64,000 bases of DNA from Verrucomicrobiia bacterium (GCA_030431475.1 JAUIJD010000023.1:1-64000); one strand, 5' to 3'. Shown: positions 41,995 to 53,101, counted from the first letter of the stretch. Notes: generated by a model not told the origin, from the letters alone. Program-made: numbers and translations.

Positions 41995-42660
41995 TCACCG
42001 ATCGACGCCGATCGCCGGGCTCTCGCCTGCGAAGACCGCCTCCACCGAGGGACGCAGCAGGACGATGAAGCCGAACACCCCGAGGGCGGTGCCCAGCGGA
42101 AAGGCCATCGTATTCACGCCGGAGAGAATCAGGATGAACAGGCGGTTCCGGCGCGCCGACAGCCAGCGGGCCGCGAAGAAATTCAAGGTCGCCACCACCA
42201 GGAAGGCCAGCGACATCGCCACGCCGACCGCGAAGAAGAACCAGCCGAACATCTTCTGCTCCGCCGCCCCCGAACTTCCCGACGGGGTCGGGGCGGAGGC
42301 GGCAGTGGACGACGGAGTCGAGGGAGCCGTCACGGGGGGCGCGGGCGTGGCGGCGGGGGCCGCGGGCGTGGTGGCGGGGGCCGCACTGGAGGCGGGACTG
42401 CCGGAGGCCGCGGGAGCGGAGGTGACCACCACGGGCGGGGAACTCGACGGGGTGGACGGAAGGGAAACCATGATCAGCCCCATCGCCACGTAGATCAGCG
42501 GCCACAGCGTTGCCACCGCGACGAGCCCGGCGTAGACGTAGTGGAAGATCGAGAGCAGCTTGATGTGCTCCGCATCCCGCTGCGCCTGGTACTCCGGGCC
42601 ACCCATGGGCGGTTGCGGAGCCGGCGGTTGCGCGGGAGCGGGCGGGACGGGTGGATTCAC
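41995..42660 (-). CDS. Membrane protein with Ala/Pro/Thr-rich loop
   Basis: 221 residues from GTG 42660 (VNPPVPPAPAQ); the longer track ORFs run through the tRNA. Membrane spans: 'IFHYVYAGLVAVATLWPLIYVAMGLIMV', then a ~75-residue low-complexity loop of A, P, S and T ('APATTPAAPAATPAPPVTAP'), then 'FGWFFFAVGVAMSLAFLVVATL' and 'LGTALGVFGFIVLL'. The loop DNA is a G-rich minisatellite. The flanking part ('EYQAQRDAEHIKLLSIFHY') is like small DUF-type membrane proteins of Verrucomicrobiota. Function unknown. Confidence 0.6.
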   Translation of the reverse strand: MNPPVPPAPAQPPAPQPPMGGPEYQAQRDAEHIKLLSIFHYVYAGLVAVATLWPLIYVAMGLIMVSLPSTPSSSPPVVVTSAPAASGSPASSAAPATTPAAPAATPAPPVTAPSTPSSTAASAPTPSGSSGAAEQKMFGWFFFAVGVAMSLAFLVVATLNFFAARWLSARRNRLFILILSGVNTMAFPLGTALGVFGFIVLLRPSVEAVFAGESPAIGVDR

Positions 42661-42738
42661 AGCCGCACCCAAACAGGAAACCCCCTCCCCCTCCAGCCTT
42701 GTCTCGGCACCGAATCGCGGATAACCCTCGCCCCGCAA

Positions 42739-42812
42739 GCGCCCGTAGCTCAGTTGGATAGAGCACCCGCCTTCTAAGCGGATGGTCGCTGGTTCGAATC
42801 CAGCCGGGCGTG
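42739..42812 (+). tRNA. tRNA-Arg (anticodon TCT)
   Basis: A cloverleaf can be drawn. The acceptor 'gcgcccg' pairs with 'cgggcgt' (one G-U). The D arm is 'gctcagttggatagagc', the anticodon loop 'cttctaa' gives TCT for AGA codons, and the T arm is 'gctggttcgaatccagc'. CCA is not encoded. Translation of this tRNA explains the 'AGFEPATIRLEGGCSIQLSYGR' peptide in the antisense ORFs. Confidence 0.95.
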
Positions 42813-42906
42813 CGTTCACGCAGTGAACAAACGGCCGTCCACCACCTCGCCTGCGGCGGCAGGCGCACTCCGGGATGGCGTGATCCCGCGACCGCGGGAG
42901 AGGACC

Positions 42907-42922
42907 ATCCAGCCGGGCGTGC
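42907..42922 (+). repeat. Duplicate of the tRNA-Arg 3' end (possible att site)
   Basis: 'atccagccgggcgtgc' (16 nt) exactly repeats 42798-42813, the tRNA T-arm and acceptor end, 109 bp downstream. This is the signature of an integrase attachment site duplication. No integrase or other gene lies between the copies. Confidence 0.6.
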
Positions 42923-43002
42923 TTCGTTCTCCCTCGAAAAGGAGATCTCCCGGCACCAACCGGGCGGACCGAGCCCTCTCCGCCCCACCCCGCACTCAAG
43001 CT

Positions 43003-43030
43003 TTGAGACCGCGGCGTTCTGGACTACGGT
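43003..43030 (+). promoter_or_regulatory. Putative promoter of the BNR-family gene
   Basis: TTGAGA (43003-43008), 16 nt, TACGGT (43025-43030), with the start codon ~55 nt downstream. Confidence 0.35.
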
Positions 43031-43084
43031 CGTCCGTCCTTCCTTGCGGCACTGCCGAAACCCATCCCCGAACGCCGACGCCCC

Positions 43085-44383
43085 ATGATGACACGCCCGC
43101 TCTCCATTCTGCCCATCGCCACTCTCATCGCCACCGCCGTCGCCGAACCGCCGGCCACCTCCGTTCCACTGGACGACGGTTGGGCCCGAAACTCGGTCAA
43201 TGCGGTCGTGTTCCGCACCAGCGTGATGTCCCACGGCGACACCCAGTATGCCTCCTACTACGATGCCGAAGGCCACATGATGCTGGCAAAACGGCAGCAC
43301 GGCTCCCGCGACTGGGAAATACGACGCACCCAGTACCGGGGAAACGTCCGGGATGCCCACAACTCGATCTCGATCGGCGTCGACGGCAAGGGCGTGCTGC
43401 ATGTCGCCTGGGACCACCACGACCACCCGCTGCGATACGCGAAAGGCGTGAAACCGGGGAGCCTCGAACTCACCGACAAGCTGCCCATGACCGGCAAGCA
43501 TGAGTCGAAGGTCACCTATCCGCAGTTCTACCGCCTGCCCGACGGCGACCTGCTGTTCCTCTATCGCGACGGCGCCTCCGGGCGAGGCGACGCGATGCTC
43601 AACCGCTACGATGTCGGGAATGAGCGATGGGAACCCGTGCAGCACCCGCTCGTTTCGGGCGAAGGCCGGCGCAATCCCTACCTCAACACCCTCGCGATCG
43701 ACGACCTCGGGGGCATCCACCTCTCATGGGTGTGGCGGGAGTCCCCCGACGTCGCCTCCAACCACGACCTCTGCTTCGCCTACTCCCGCGACGGCGGCAA
43801 AACCTGGGTGAACACGCGCAACGAAGCCTACGAGCTTCCCATCGTCGAGAAGACGGCCGAGGTCGCCTGGGAGATTCCGCAGGGTCGGGAGTTGATCAAC
43901 CAGACCTCGATGGCCGCCGGCCCGGACAACCGCCCGGTGATCGCCACCTACTGGCGGGACGACGGGTCGCGGGTGCCGCAGTTCCGGGTCGTCTGGTTCG
44001 ATGGGACGCGCTGGAAATCGAGCCAGGTCGGCCAGCGGAAGGAGGCCTTCAGCCTGAGCGGCGGCGGCACCAAGCGCATCCCCATTTCACGCCCGCAGGT
44101 GGCCGTCGGCGACGATGGCGCCGTCCACGTCGTCTTCCGCGACGAGGAACGGGGGGCGGTGGTCACGGCGGCGACCTCATCCGACCCGCAGCGCTACCGA
44201 TGGAAGCTCGTGGATCTCACCGAGGATTCGGTCGGCGCCTGGGAGCCCACCTTCGACGCCGTCCGCTGGGCCGCCGACGGCCAGCTCGACCTCTTCGTCC
44301 AGCGCGTCGGTCAGGGCGACGGCGAAGGCATCGAGGCGATCCCGCCCCAACCGGTGAAGGTCCTCGAGTGGAAGCCGGACTGA
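43085..44383 (+). CDS. Secreted BNR-repeat protein, polysaccharide lyase/hydrolase candidate
   Basis: 432 residues (ATG 43085 or 43088) with signal 'RPLSILPIATLIATAVA'. The BNR_4-type seven-bladed propeller includes 'RDAHNSISIGVDGKGVLHVAWDHHDHPLRYAKG' and 'KVTYPQFYRLPDGDLLFLYRDGASGRGD', motifs shared with PL24/PL25 ulvan lyases and related rhamnose-polysaccharide enzymes. 'DLCFAYSRDGGKTWVNTR' is an Asp-box. It likely acts extracellularly on an algal or plant polyuronide. The exact activity is uncertain because several catalytic types share this fold. Confidence 0.7.
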   Translation: MMTRPLSILPIATLIATAVAEPPATSVPLDDGWARNSVNAVVFRTSVMSHGDTQYASYYDAEGHMMLAKRQHGSRDWEIRRTQYRGNVRDAHNSISIGVDGKGVLHVAWDHHDHPLRYAKGVKPGSLELTDKLPMTGKHESKVTYPQFYRLPDGDLLFLYRDGASGRGDAMLNRYDVGNERWEPVQHPLVSGEGRRNPYLNTLAIDDLGGIHLSWVWRESPDVASNHDLCFAYSRDGGKTWVNTRNEAYELPIVEKTAEVAWEIPQGRELINQTSMAAGPDNRPVIATYWRDDGSRVPQFRVVWFDGTRWKSSQVGQRKEAFSLSGGGTKRIPISRPQVAVGDDGAVHVVFRDEERGAVVTAATSSDPQRYRWKLVDLTEDSVGAWEPTFDAVRWAADGQLDLFVQRVGQGDGEGIEAIPPQPVKVLEWKPD

Positions 44384-44512
44384 GCCGGGTCTCGTGCCGG
44401 CGCCCGGCAGGAATCTGCGCACTGGCGTTCGGCGTTCGATTCTGACCTCATGGCCTCCAGCGGAGGGCAGGTGGCAAGGAGCCGTCGCCCCCCGAACCTC
44501 CCCACTTCCCGC

Positions 44513-45658
44513 ATGCGTTTTCCCCACGGTCATCTCGCCTACTGCACCAACATTCATCCGGCCGAATCGTGGGAGGAGACCCGGACCGTCCTCGAGCGGC
44601 ACACCCTCGGCGTCCGGGACCGGGTCGTCGGTGCCTCCACACCTTTCGCCATCGGGCTCCGGCTTTCGGCCCGAGCCACCCGGGAACTGCTGCAGGGCGA
44701 CCACCTCCGACGCTTCCGGGAATGGCTCGACGAGACCCACACCTACGTTTTCACCATCAACGGCTTCCCTTACGGCGACTTCCACGGGACCCGGGTGAAG
44801 GAGAAGGTCTACCTGCCCGACTGGACCTCGCCCGACCGGGTGAACTACACCAAGAACCTCTTCACCATCATCTCCGAGCTGGCGCCGGAAAAGGTCGAGG
44901 GCTCGGTCTCGACCCTGCCGGGATCGTTCAAGGCCTTCGGCGCCGATGAGTCCATCATCCGCGCCCACCTGCTCGAGACCGCCCGCTACATCGACGCCCT
45001 CGCCGAGGTGTCCGGCACCGACCTCCACCTGGGTCTTGAGCCCGAACCGCTCGGGCATTTCGAGAACACCGAGGAAACCCTGCGATTCTTCGACCGGCTG
45101 CTCGACGACGCGGACGACCACGAACTGGTCAAGCGCCGCATCGGCGTCAACTACGACTGCTGCCACTTCGCCCTCGAGTATGAGGACGGACGGAGTTCCC
45201 TCGCCGTGCTCCGGCGGGAAGGGATCCGGATTTCCAAAATCCACCTGTCCGCGGCCCTCGCGCTCGATCCGCGGGAGTTCGACGCCGTCGAGGTGGCCGG
45301 CCGTTTCGACGAACCCACCTACCTTCACCAGGTGATCGAGCGCCGGCCCGACGGACGCATCATCCGCCACACCGACTTGCCCGACGCGGTCGCGGCGCAC
45401 GCCCTCGACGATCCGGCCGAGCAATGGCGGATCCACTTCCACATCCCGCTCGACCATCAGCCAGAGCCGCCGTTGAAGTCGACCCGCCTCCAGGTCGAGG
45501 AGGTGCTGCGTCTGTGCGACGAGGATCCGGGGATCTGCTCCCACTTCGAGATCGAGACCTACACCTGGGGCGTGCTTCCCGATGAAATGAAGCGCCCCGT
45601 CGAAGACCAGATCGCCGCCGAGTATCGCTGGGTGCTCGATCAATGCGGCGATTCCTGA
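44513..45658 (+). CDS. eboE: EboE-family TIM-barrel protein
   Basis: 381 residues from ATG 44513 (MRFPHGHLAYCTNIHPAESW); the track's 21 extra residues are not conserved-looking. EboE motifs: 'HGHLAYCTNIHPAESWEE', 'LSARATREL', 'VFTINGFPYGDFHGTRVKEKVYLPDW', 'GSVSTLPGSFKAF', and metal-binding barrel residues 'LHLGLEPEPLGHFENTEE', 'GVNYDCCHFALEYE', 'KIHLSAAL'. ebo clusters (eboABCDEF) occur in cyanobacteria, Bacteroidota and others and have been linked to movement of secondary-metabolite precursors to the periplasm. Here only E and a C-like UbiA gene are present. The biochemical activity of EboE is unknown. Confidence 0.85.
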   Translation: MRFPHGHLAYCTNIHPAESWEETRTVLERHTLGVRDRVVGASTPFAIGLRLSARATRELLQGDHLRRFREWLDETHTYVFTINGFPYGDFHGTRVKEKVYLPDWTSPDRVNYTKNLFTIISELAPEKVEGSVSTLPGSFKAFGADESIIRAHLLETARYIDALAEVSGTDLHLGLEPEPLGHFENTEETLRFFDRLLDDADDHELVKRRIGVNYDCCHFALEYEDGRSSLAVLRREGIRISKIHLSAALALDPREFDAVEVAGRFDEPTYLHQVIERRPDGRIIRHTDLPDAVAAHALDDPAEQWRIHFHIPLDHQPEPPLKSTRLQVEEVLRLCDEDPGICSHFEIETYTWGVLPDEMKRPVEDQIAAEYRWVLDQCGDS

Positions 45659-45703
45659 TCCAACGAATCCGCAATCCCCCGATCCTCAATCCGCAATTCT
45701 CCC

Positions 45704-46693
45704 GTGATCCGCCCACTCCTTGCCACCCTGCGGGTCGCCAATGCGCCGAGCGTGATCTGCAACGTGGTCATCGGCTACCTGCTCGGCCGCTACTACTGGG
45801 GCGACGCGCAGGCGATCGGACCGGTGCTCCTGTGGCTGAGCCTTTCCGCGCTTCTTCTCTACTTCGCGGGAAATCTCGCCAACGACTGGTTCGACCGCGA
45901 TTGGGACAAGGCGCATCGTCCCGAACGCGCCCTGCCGCAGGGCTTGTTCCGGAGTGCCACCTACCTCGAGGCGGCGGTGGTCAGCGCGGTGCTCGGCATC
46001 GCCCTCGCCTTCGTCGTCGCGGGCCGGTCCGGCATCACGGCCCTGGTGATCGCCGCCCTCATCGCCATCTACACGGCGATTCACAAGAGGACCGCCTGGG
46101 GTGTCCTCCCGATGGGGCTGTGCCGCGCGGGACTCTACGTGATGGGTTTCCTGGCCGCCTGGCCGACCGATCTTGGTGAGATCCCCGACGATTACGACTT
46201 CGGCGGCATCTACTACAAGATGGACCCCTCGATCATCTATCAGGACATTGGAAAGGGGATCCTCTTCATCGCAACCCACGCCCTCGGGCTCTTCGGCTAC
46301 ATCGCCGGACTTTCCCTCGCCGCCCGTTGCGAAAGCCAGGATCATCCGCCGACCGCCAACGTCGTGCTCTCACGCGCCCTGCTCCTGCTTCCGCTGGCCG
46401 CCCTTTCCTCGTGGTGGATCCCGTGGTTCCGCCTGCCCGGATCGCTGGCACTCATCCCCTTTGCGGTCTGGATCGCGCTTTCGCTTCTCGTCTTCCGCCA
46501 ACCCGTGCCACGTTTCGTCTCGGCCCTGCTGGCCGGCATCCCGCTCGTCGACCTGATCGCCGCGGTTCCGGTCGGCACCACCTTCGTCCTGCCGGGGGAG
46601 GCCGCGCCCCCCGCCGCCTGGGTCGCCTTCCTGCTCCCGCCTCTGGCATTCCTCACCGCGCAGCTGCTCCAGAAATTCAGTCCGGCGACCTGA
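45704..46693 (+). CDS. eboC: UbiA-family prenyltransferase, EboC-like
   Basis: 329 residues from GTG 45704, 45 bp after eboE. Polytopic (eight to nine spans) with the first Asp-rich motif 'NLANDWFDRDWDKAHRPERALPQG' (NDxxDxxxD type) near residue 60. The second motif is less clear ('GIYYKMDPSI' region), as in other EboC-type members. UbiA enzymes attach isoprenoid chains to acceptors at the membrane. Position behind eboE argues for EboC rather than menaquinone or chlorophyll synthesis. The product is unknown. Confidence 0.75.
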   Translation: MIRPLLATLRVANAPSVICNVVIGYLLGRYYWGDAQAIGPVLLWLSLSALLLYFAGNLANDWFDRDWDKAHRPERALPQGLFRSATYLEAAVVSAVLGIALAFVVAGRSGITALVIAALIAIYTAIHKRTAWGVLPMGLCRAGLYVMGFLAAWPTDLGEIPDDYDFGGIYYKMDPSIIYQDIGKGILFIATHALGLFGYIAGLSLAARCESQDHPPTANVVLSRALLLLPLAALSSWWIPWFRLPGSLALIPFAVWIALSLLVFRQPVPRFVSALLAGIPLVDLIAAVPVGTTFVLPGEAAPPAAWVAFLLPPLAFLTAQLLQKFSPAT

Positions 46694-46697
46694 TTCC

Positions 46698-46761
46698 GGA
46701 GAATCGACGTTTCTGTCGATCATCCCTCCCGCTTGCAGATCGACAGGAATGTCGATTCTCC
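46698..46761. repeat. Inverted pair of 23-nt hairpin units, family C
   Basis: The units at 46698-46720 ('atcgacgtttctgtcgat' core) and 46739-46761 ('atcgacaggaatgtcgat' core) are reverse complements at 21 of 23 positions. Each unit is itself palindromic. They fill the 73-bp gap between the convergent eboC and type III PKS genes. Confidence 0.75.
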
Positions 46762-46766
46762 AAAAG

Positions 46767-47783
46767 TCACCGCCACATCTCGCAGCCGTGGGCGGCGAAT
46801 CCCGCCCCGAAGGCCGTCAGCCACCACCGCGAATCACCGTTGGGTGCCGCGAGAGCCTTCTCCAGTGCAAACAGCACCGATGGGCTGCTCATGTTGCCGC
46901 ATTCGGCCAGCACTTCGCGGGTCTCGGCAAGTCGGTGTGGCAGCACCCCCTCCAGCGACTCGATCACATCCCGGCCCCCGGAGTGGGCGAGGACCCGGTC
47001 GGGGGCTTGCTCGAGCGACTGATAGAGTTCCCGCACCGCCTCGGCGGCGAGACCGGGAACCGCCCGGTCGAGCTGGTTGCGCAACTTCCCGCCGGCGTTC
47101 ACGAAGCGGATCTTCTCGCGCTGCTCGGGCCGGTGGACGGTCGAGAAATTCCCGGCCCGCCATTTGCCATCCTCCGCATCCCCCGACCACACCGCCGCCG
47201 CTGCGCCGTCTCCGAAGAGACAGAGCGAGATCAGCACTCCTGGATCGTCGTCGGCGAAGAAGGCCGCCGAGCAGACCTCAACCGCCACGGTCGCGACCCT
47301 GAGTCCCGAGGCCACCAGGCCCTCGGCCCCCCGCAGCATCGGAATCGCCGCCCCGCAGCCGAGGCCGACCAGGTCCTGCAGGTAGGCATCGGCACGCAGA
47401 CCGAGCAACTCCGCCACGTGACTGGTGATGCCCGGACACAGGTAACCGGTGCAGGTGCAGATCAGCAGTGCGTCGAGATCACCGGGCGTCAGGGACGCCT
47501 TCTCCAGCGCCGGCGCCAGCGCGGCCGCGGCGAGCCGCGGTGCCTCCCGTTCGAAGAACTCGTTCAACTCCTGGGGACCCCGTCCGATGACCGGCGCGAT
47601 CTCCGGCAGACAGAAGTGCCGGGCCCCGATGCCCGACGCCCCGTTTGCCAGTACCTTCTCCAACAAAACCGCCGAACCCGGCCGCAGTTCCTCGAGAAGC
47701 CCCGCTTCCCGCAGGGCCTGCAGGCACTCGGGTTGGGTATAACGATGGGCCGGCAGAGCCGTGGCGATGGATTCCAGATACAT
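46767..47783 (-). CDS. Type III polyketide synthase (chalcone/stilbene synthase-like)
   Basis: 338 residues. Catalytic triad by position: Cys143 in '[13 protein letters not shown]', His267 in '[10 protein letters not shown]', Asn297 in '[12 protein letters not shown]'. Thiolase-fold features include '[16 protein letters not shown]' and '[12 protein letters not shown]'. It condenses an acyl-CoA or acyl-ACP starter with malonyl units to give alkylresorcinols or alkylpyrones. It is the last gene of a minus-strand operon after an FAD oxidoreductase (3 bp gap) and a methyltransferase, a trio reminiscent of Streptomyces srsABC. The product is probably a tailored phenolic lipid; chain length is unknown. 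Confidence 0.88.
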   Translation of the reverse strand: MYLESIATALPAHRYTQPECLQALREAGLLEELRPGSAVLLEKVLANGASGIGARHFCLPEIAPVIGRGPQELNEFFEREAPRLAAAALAPALEKASLTPGDLDALLICTCTGYLCPGITSHVAELLGLRADAYLQDLVGLGCGAAIPMLRGAEGLVASGLRVATVAVEVCSAAFFADDDPGVLISLCLFGDGAAAAVWSGDAEDGKWRAGNFSTVHRPEQREKIRFVNAGGKLRNQLDRAVPGLAAEAVRELYQSLEQAPDRVLAHSGGRDVIESLEGVLPHRLAETREVLAECGNMSSPSVLFALEKALAAPNGDSRWWLTAFGAGFAAHGCEMWR

Positions 47784-47786
47784 GAT

Positions 47787-48803
47787 CTAACGAACGAGGG
47801 ATAGCAGTGGTCGGAACGGCAGAAACCCGCGCGTGGCGAACCACTCCAGCACCTGCTGACCGCGACCGTGGAGCAGGATTCGGTGGATCGCCATCGCATT
47901 CGACAAGCGCCGCCGGAAGCGCCGCCTCGCATGGCCGCGAACGACCGAAACCACCTCGGACCAGTCGCATCCCCCGTCACTCCACCGCTGCAGCGGCTCG
48001 AGCGCCATCTCCGCCGACTCCAGCGCCATGCTCATGCCGTTTCCCGTAAAAGGAGGAATCATCCCCGCCGCATCGCCGATCGCGCACAACCCCGGAATCT
48101 CCGCCTGCCATCCGAGCCTGAATCCCGCGACGCCGAGAAACGAAGATTCATCCCTCGCCGCCATCCTCATGCGCTCCGCCAGCCGCTCGTTGCCGCCCCG
48201 CCGGAGATATTCCAACAACAGGTCGCTGCCCTCGCCGCACAACGAGCGCTCCACGCGGAACAAGCCGCAGGCGTTGACCCGTCCGTCCCCGACCGGTGTC
48301 AGCCCGAGATAGCCGTTCCCGCCGAGATGCATCTCCAGCCCACGGCTCATCGGAAAATCCTCGAGGTGAAGTTTCAGGCCAATCCACGGACCCTTGCGGG
48401 GCAACCGCCCCCCGGCCCACACCACGCCGGGTTCGGGATCCCGGGATCGCCTCGATCCCTCCCGAACCTGCCCTCCCTTTCGCCGCAAGCGCGACGCGAG
48501 CCGCTCATCGAGGCGGTGACGGGAGATCCCGAGCGCCGGCACCGGCAGTTCGTCCTCGAGAATCTTCCGGCCGGCACGGTACCACACCACCGAACGATGC
48601 CGCTCGGCTTCCGCCAGATCCTCCGCGAGATCCAGCGCCTCGAGCGTGCCCGGGCCGACCCCGGAGATGAACTCGCCGCAGACGCGGTGCCGGGGATACT
48701 TCGCCGCCTCGTGGAGCGTCACCGGCACCTCCCGTTGACGCAGTCCGAGACCGAGTGCCAGGCCTGCGAGCCCTCCTCCGGCGATGGTGATTTCGCGCTT
48801 CAA
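47787..48803 (-). CDS. FAD-dependent oxidoreductase (geranylgeranyl reductase/monooxygenase-like)
   Basis: 338 residues. The N-terminal dinucleotide-binding motif 'ITIAGGGLAGLALGLGL' is followed by 'HEAAKYPRHRVCGEFISG' (common to geranylgeranyl reductase-type enzymes) and the FAD-ribityl motif 'GLCAIGDAAGMIPPFTGNGMSMALESAEMAL'. It likely hydroxylates or reduces the polyketide product made by the adjacent type III PKS. It lies 12 bp from the methyltransferase stop upstream and 3 bp before the PKS ATG, so a single operon is clear. Confidence 0.85.
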   Translation of the reverse strand: MKREITIAGGGLAGLALGLGLRQREVPVTLHEAAKYPRHRVCGEFISGVGPGTLEALDLAEDLAEAERHRSVVWYRAGRKILEDELPVPALGISRHRLDERLASRLRRKGGQVREGSRRSRDPEPGVVWAGGRLPRKGPWIGLKLHLEDFPMSRGLEMHLGGNGYLGLTPVGDGRVNACGLFRVERSLCGEGSDLLLEYLRRGGNERLAERMRMAARDESSFLGVAGFRLGWQAEIPGLCAIGDAAGMIPPFTGNGMSMALESAEMALEPLQRWSDGGCDWSEVVSVVRGHARRRFRRRLSNAMAIHRILLHGRGQQVLEWFATRGFLPFRPLLSLVR

Positions 48804-48815
48804 GGCCGCATCCTA

Positions 48816-49472
48816 TCACCGGCCGCCGCTTGCGCCACCTCGATCGTCGAGGCGCACCGCCGACCACCTCAACCCACCCCGGAAATCGATCGACTCCGAG
48901 ATCCGCCAGCGGTCGGGATCCAGCCCCAGACGCTCGCCGAGCTCACCCCGGACAAATCCGGCGCGGATGCTGACCGGCATGTCGTGGCGGGTCACCCGGC
49001 TCACAAAGGGAAGCATCAATCCACCGAGTCCCAGCGCCAGCCGGGACCGCCACGGCTCCACCACCACCACGCCGCCGAAGCGCACCATCCGCGCCCCCAG
49101 CCGCCGGAGCGCCTCTCCTTCGAAGTGATGCAGGAAAAGGTTGGCCACCAGCACCCCGCCCTCGGACTCGTCCTCGAACACGTCCCCGCGTTGCCAAGAC
49201 ACCTGCTCCGGCAAGCCCTCGGGCCGGGCCACCCGGTCGACCCCGGTCGCGGGCCCGAACCCGGCGAGCCGGCACAGCAGGTCCCCGGAGCCGGCACCCC
49301 ATTCGACGATCCCGGATGCCGCCAGGCGGCCCAGGGACTTCACCCGCCGCCGGATCCAGCGCTCGTTGCCCATCAATGCGTTGATCCGCCTCAGATCGAC
49401 CCGGCTCGCCCTCGCCGCCGGGTCCTCCGGCGGCAGCTCATCGAGAATCTCCGGCTCCACCACCCGCTGCAT
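48816..49472 (-). CDS. SAM-dependent methyltransferase of the type III PKS operon
   Basis: 218 residues from ATG 49472 (MQRVVEPEILDELPPED). Class I methyltransferase: motif I 'IVEWGAGSGDLLCRLAG', 'VDRVARPEGLPEQVSWQRGDVF', 'GGVLVANLFLHHFEG', 'RFGGVVVVEPWRS'. It may O- or C-methylate the phenolic product. First gene of the three-gene operon. The longer track start adds an Arg/Gly-rich leader with no methyltransferase similarity. Confidence 0.8.
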   Translation of the reverse strand: MQRVVEPEILDELPPEDPAARASRVDLRRINALMGNERWIRRRVKSLGRLAASGIVEWGAGSGDLLCRLAGFGPATGVDRVARPEGLPEQVSWQRGDVFEDESEGGVLVANLFLHHFEGEALRRLGARMVRFGGVVVVEPWRSRLALGLGGLMLPFVSRVTRHDMPVSIRAGFVRGELGERLGLDPDRWRISESIDFRGGLRWSAVRLDDRGGASGGR

Positions 49473-49519
49473 GCCACCACCTTCGGTCGCCGGCCCGGTC
49501 GCGCAAGCCCGCTCGACGA

Positions 49520-49984
49520 TCAACCCTCGCCCGGGGGGAAGATGACCGCCACGCGCTCGATCCCGCGCCCCGTGAACTCCTTCCAGTAGTTCTTCTCGAT
49601 CTCCGAGGTGCGACTCCGCCGATCGTCCTCGCTGAGCTTCTCCCACGCCTCTTTCCCGATGGACCGCTGCAGATCGCGATCGGCGAGCCGGATCACCAGC
49701 TCCTCCCAGAAGTTCTCGTTACGGAACTCGTCGTAGCATTCGGAAAAGAAGGCCTCGTCGGCGAATTCCCGGCTGACCACGTGCCGCTGCCGCTCCTCAT
49801 CCCAGGTGATCGCCTCGCCGAAGCCGGCGACCTTCGCCTTGCCCAGAATCTTGTCCTCCAGCGCCTCGAATGCCGCCACACCCTGGTCGGAACCCGGACG
49901 ACGGTTCCAGCTGGCGACGTTCGCCGCCAGCGAGAGCATCTCGATCAGCGTCGCCAGTTCATCCTCGGTAAAGCGCAGGTGCAC
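49520..49984 (-). CDS. Hypothetical acidic protein, 154 residues
   Basis: Start GTG 49984. The protein is soluble and helical, with 'LRFTEDELATLIEMLSLAANVASW' and 'NENFWEELVIRLADRDLQRSIG', and no known motif. It lies 47 bp upstream of the methyltransferase, on the same strand, but is not an obvious part of the polyketide operon. Confidence 0.6.
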   Translation of the reverse strand: MHLRFTEDELATLIEMLSLAANVASWNRRPGSDQGVAAFEALEDKILGKAKVAGFGEAITWDEERQRHVVSREFADEAFFSECYDEFRNENFWEELVIRLADRDLQRSIGKEAWEKLSEDDRRSRTSEIEKNYWKEFTGRGIERVAVIFPPGEG

Positions 49985-50000
49985 GGCGAAGTCGGGAATA

Positions 50001-50184
50001 TGGCGAGCGACTTTTCAAGTCGCGAAATGGGGAGAGCGGGTTTGAAACCCGCCGCATCCACCCCGCAAGCACCCCGTCGGCCCCGCCGCGAGCACGACAC
50101 CCGCGCAGCCGTCCTGCGTGATGGGGCCGGGGTTGATGCGGCCGGGGTTGAGGCAGCGACTTTCAAAGTCGCTCTCCCCATTTC
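50001..50184. repeat. Inverted pair of hairpin repeats, family B, downstream of clpB
   Basis: The left part has two tandem hairpins ('gcgacttttcaagtcgc' and 'gcgggtttgaaacccgc') joined by 'gaaatggggagagcg'. The right unit (50153-50184) has 'gcgactttcaaagtcgc' and ends 'tctccccatttc', the reverse complement of the left linker. About 100 bp of gene-free sequence lies between. The structure abuts the clpB stop. Confidence 0.75.
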
Positions 50185-52758
<2,574 letters not shown>

Positions 52759-53101
52759 GATGGTAGTTATTCTGGAGTGTATTGGAGCAGGCAAGCGAGC
52801 GCCAACCGCTCCTTGCCGGTTTCTGCGCTTTGGATGCCATAGCAGGCACTTTATTCAAACTTTTTGTGCATTCTCTTGTTTATGTTCTGAAGACTCTCCG
52901 GCTTGGGTGTCACCGAAAGTGGGCCGCACGCGGTGTGGCCGGGCCTTCCAGGCCCGTAGCCGGGTTTCTGTCCGGGTCTTGGCGACGGGGCTGGAAGCCC
53001 CGGCCACGGCAGGGGCCTCCGCCGCGCCGCATGACAGTGCCACCGGCTTCATGGGTGACCTTCCAGCTCGCCCTGCGGCCTCCGGCATGGACAATCCCCT
53101 C
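52759..53101. other. Divergent intergenic region clpB/deoB with repeat pair
   Basis: 343 bp without a gene. On the minus strand 'gtttgaataaagtgcctgctatggcat' (52841-52867) could be a clpB promoter (TTGAAT -35; a heat-shock-type -10 is not convincing). An inverted pair of 23-nt units lies at 52935-52957 (core 'gggccttccaggccc') and 52985-53007 (core 'ggggctggaagcccc'), reverse complements at 21 of 23 positions. No CIRCE element was found. Confidence 0.5.

Noticed and set aside
42541-42777. Small ORF ending 'APVAQLDRAPAF' and antisense 'AGFEPATIRLEGGCS'
   Set aside because: Translations of the tRNA-Arg gene, a well-known annotation artefact.
52759-52934. CIRCE or classical sigma-32 promoter upstream of clpB
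   Set aside because: No TTAGCACTC-N9-GAGTGCTAA palindrome; the TTGAAT sequence lacks a convincing CCCCAT-type -10 at the right distance.
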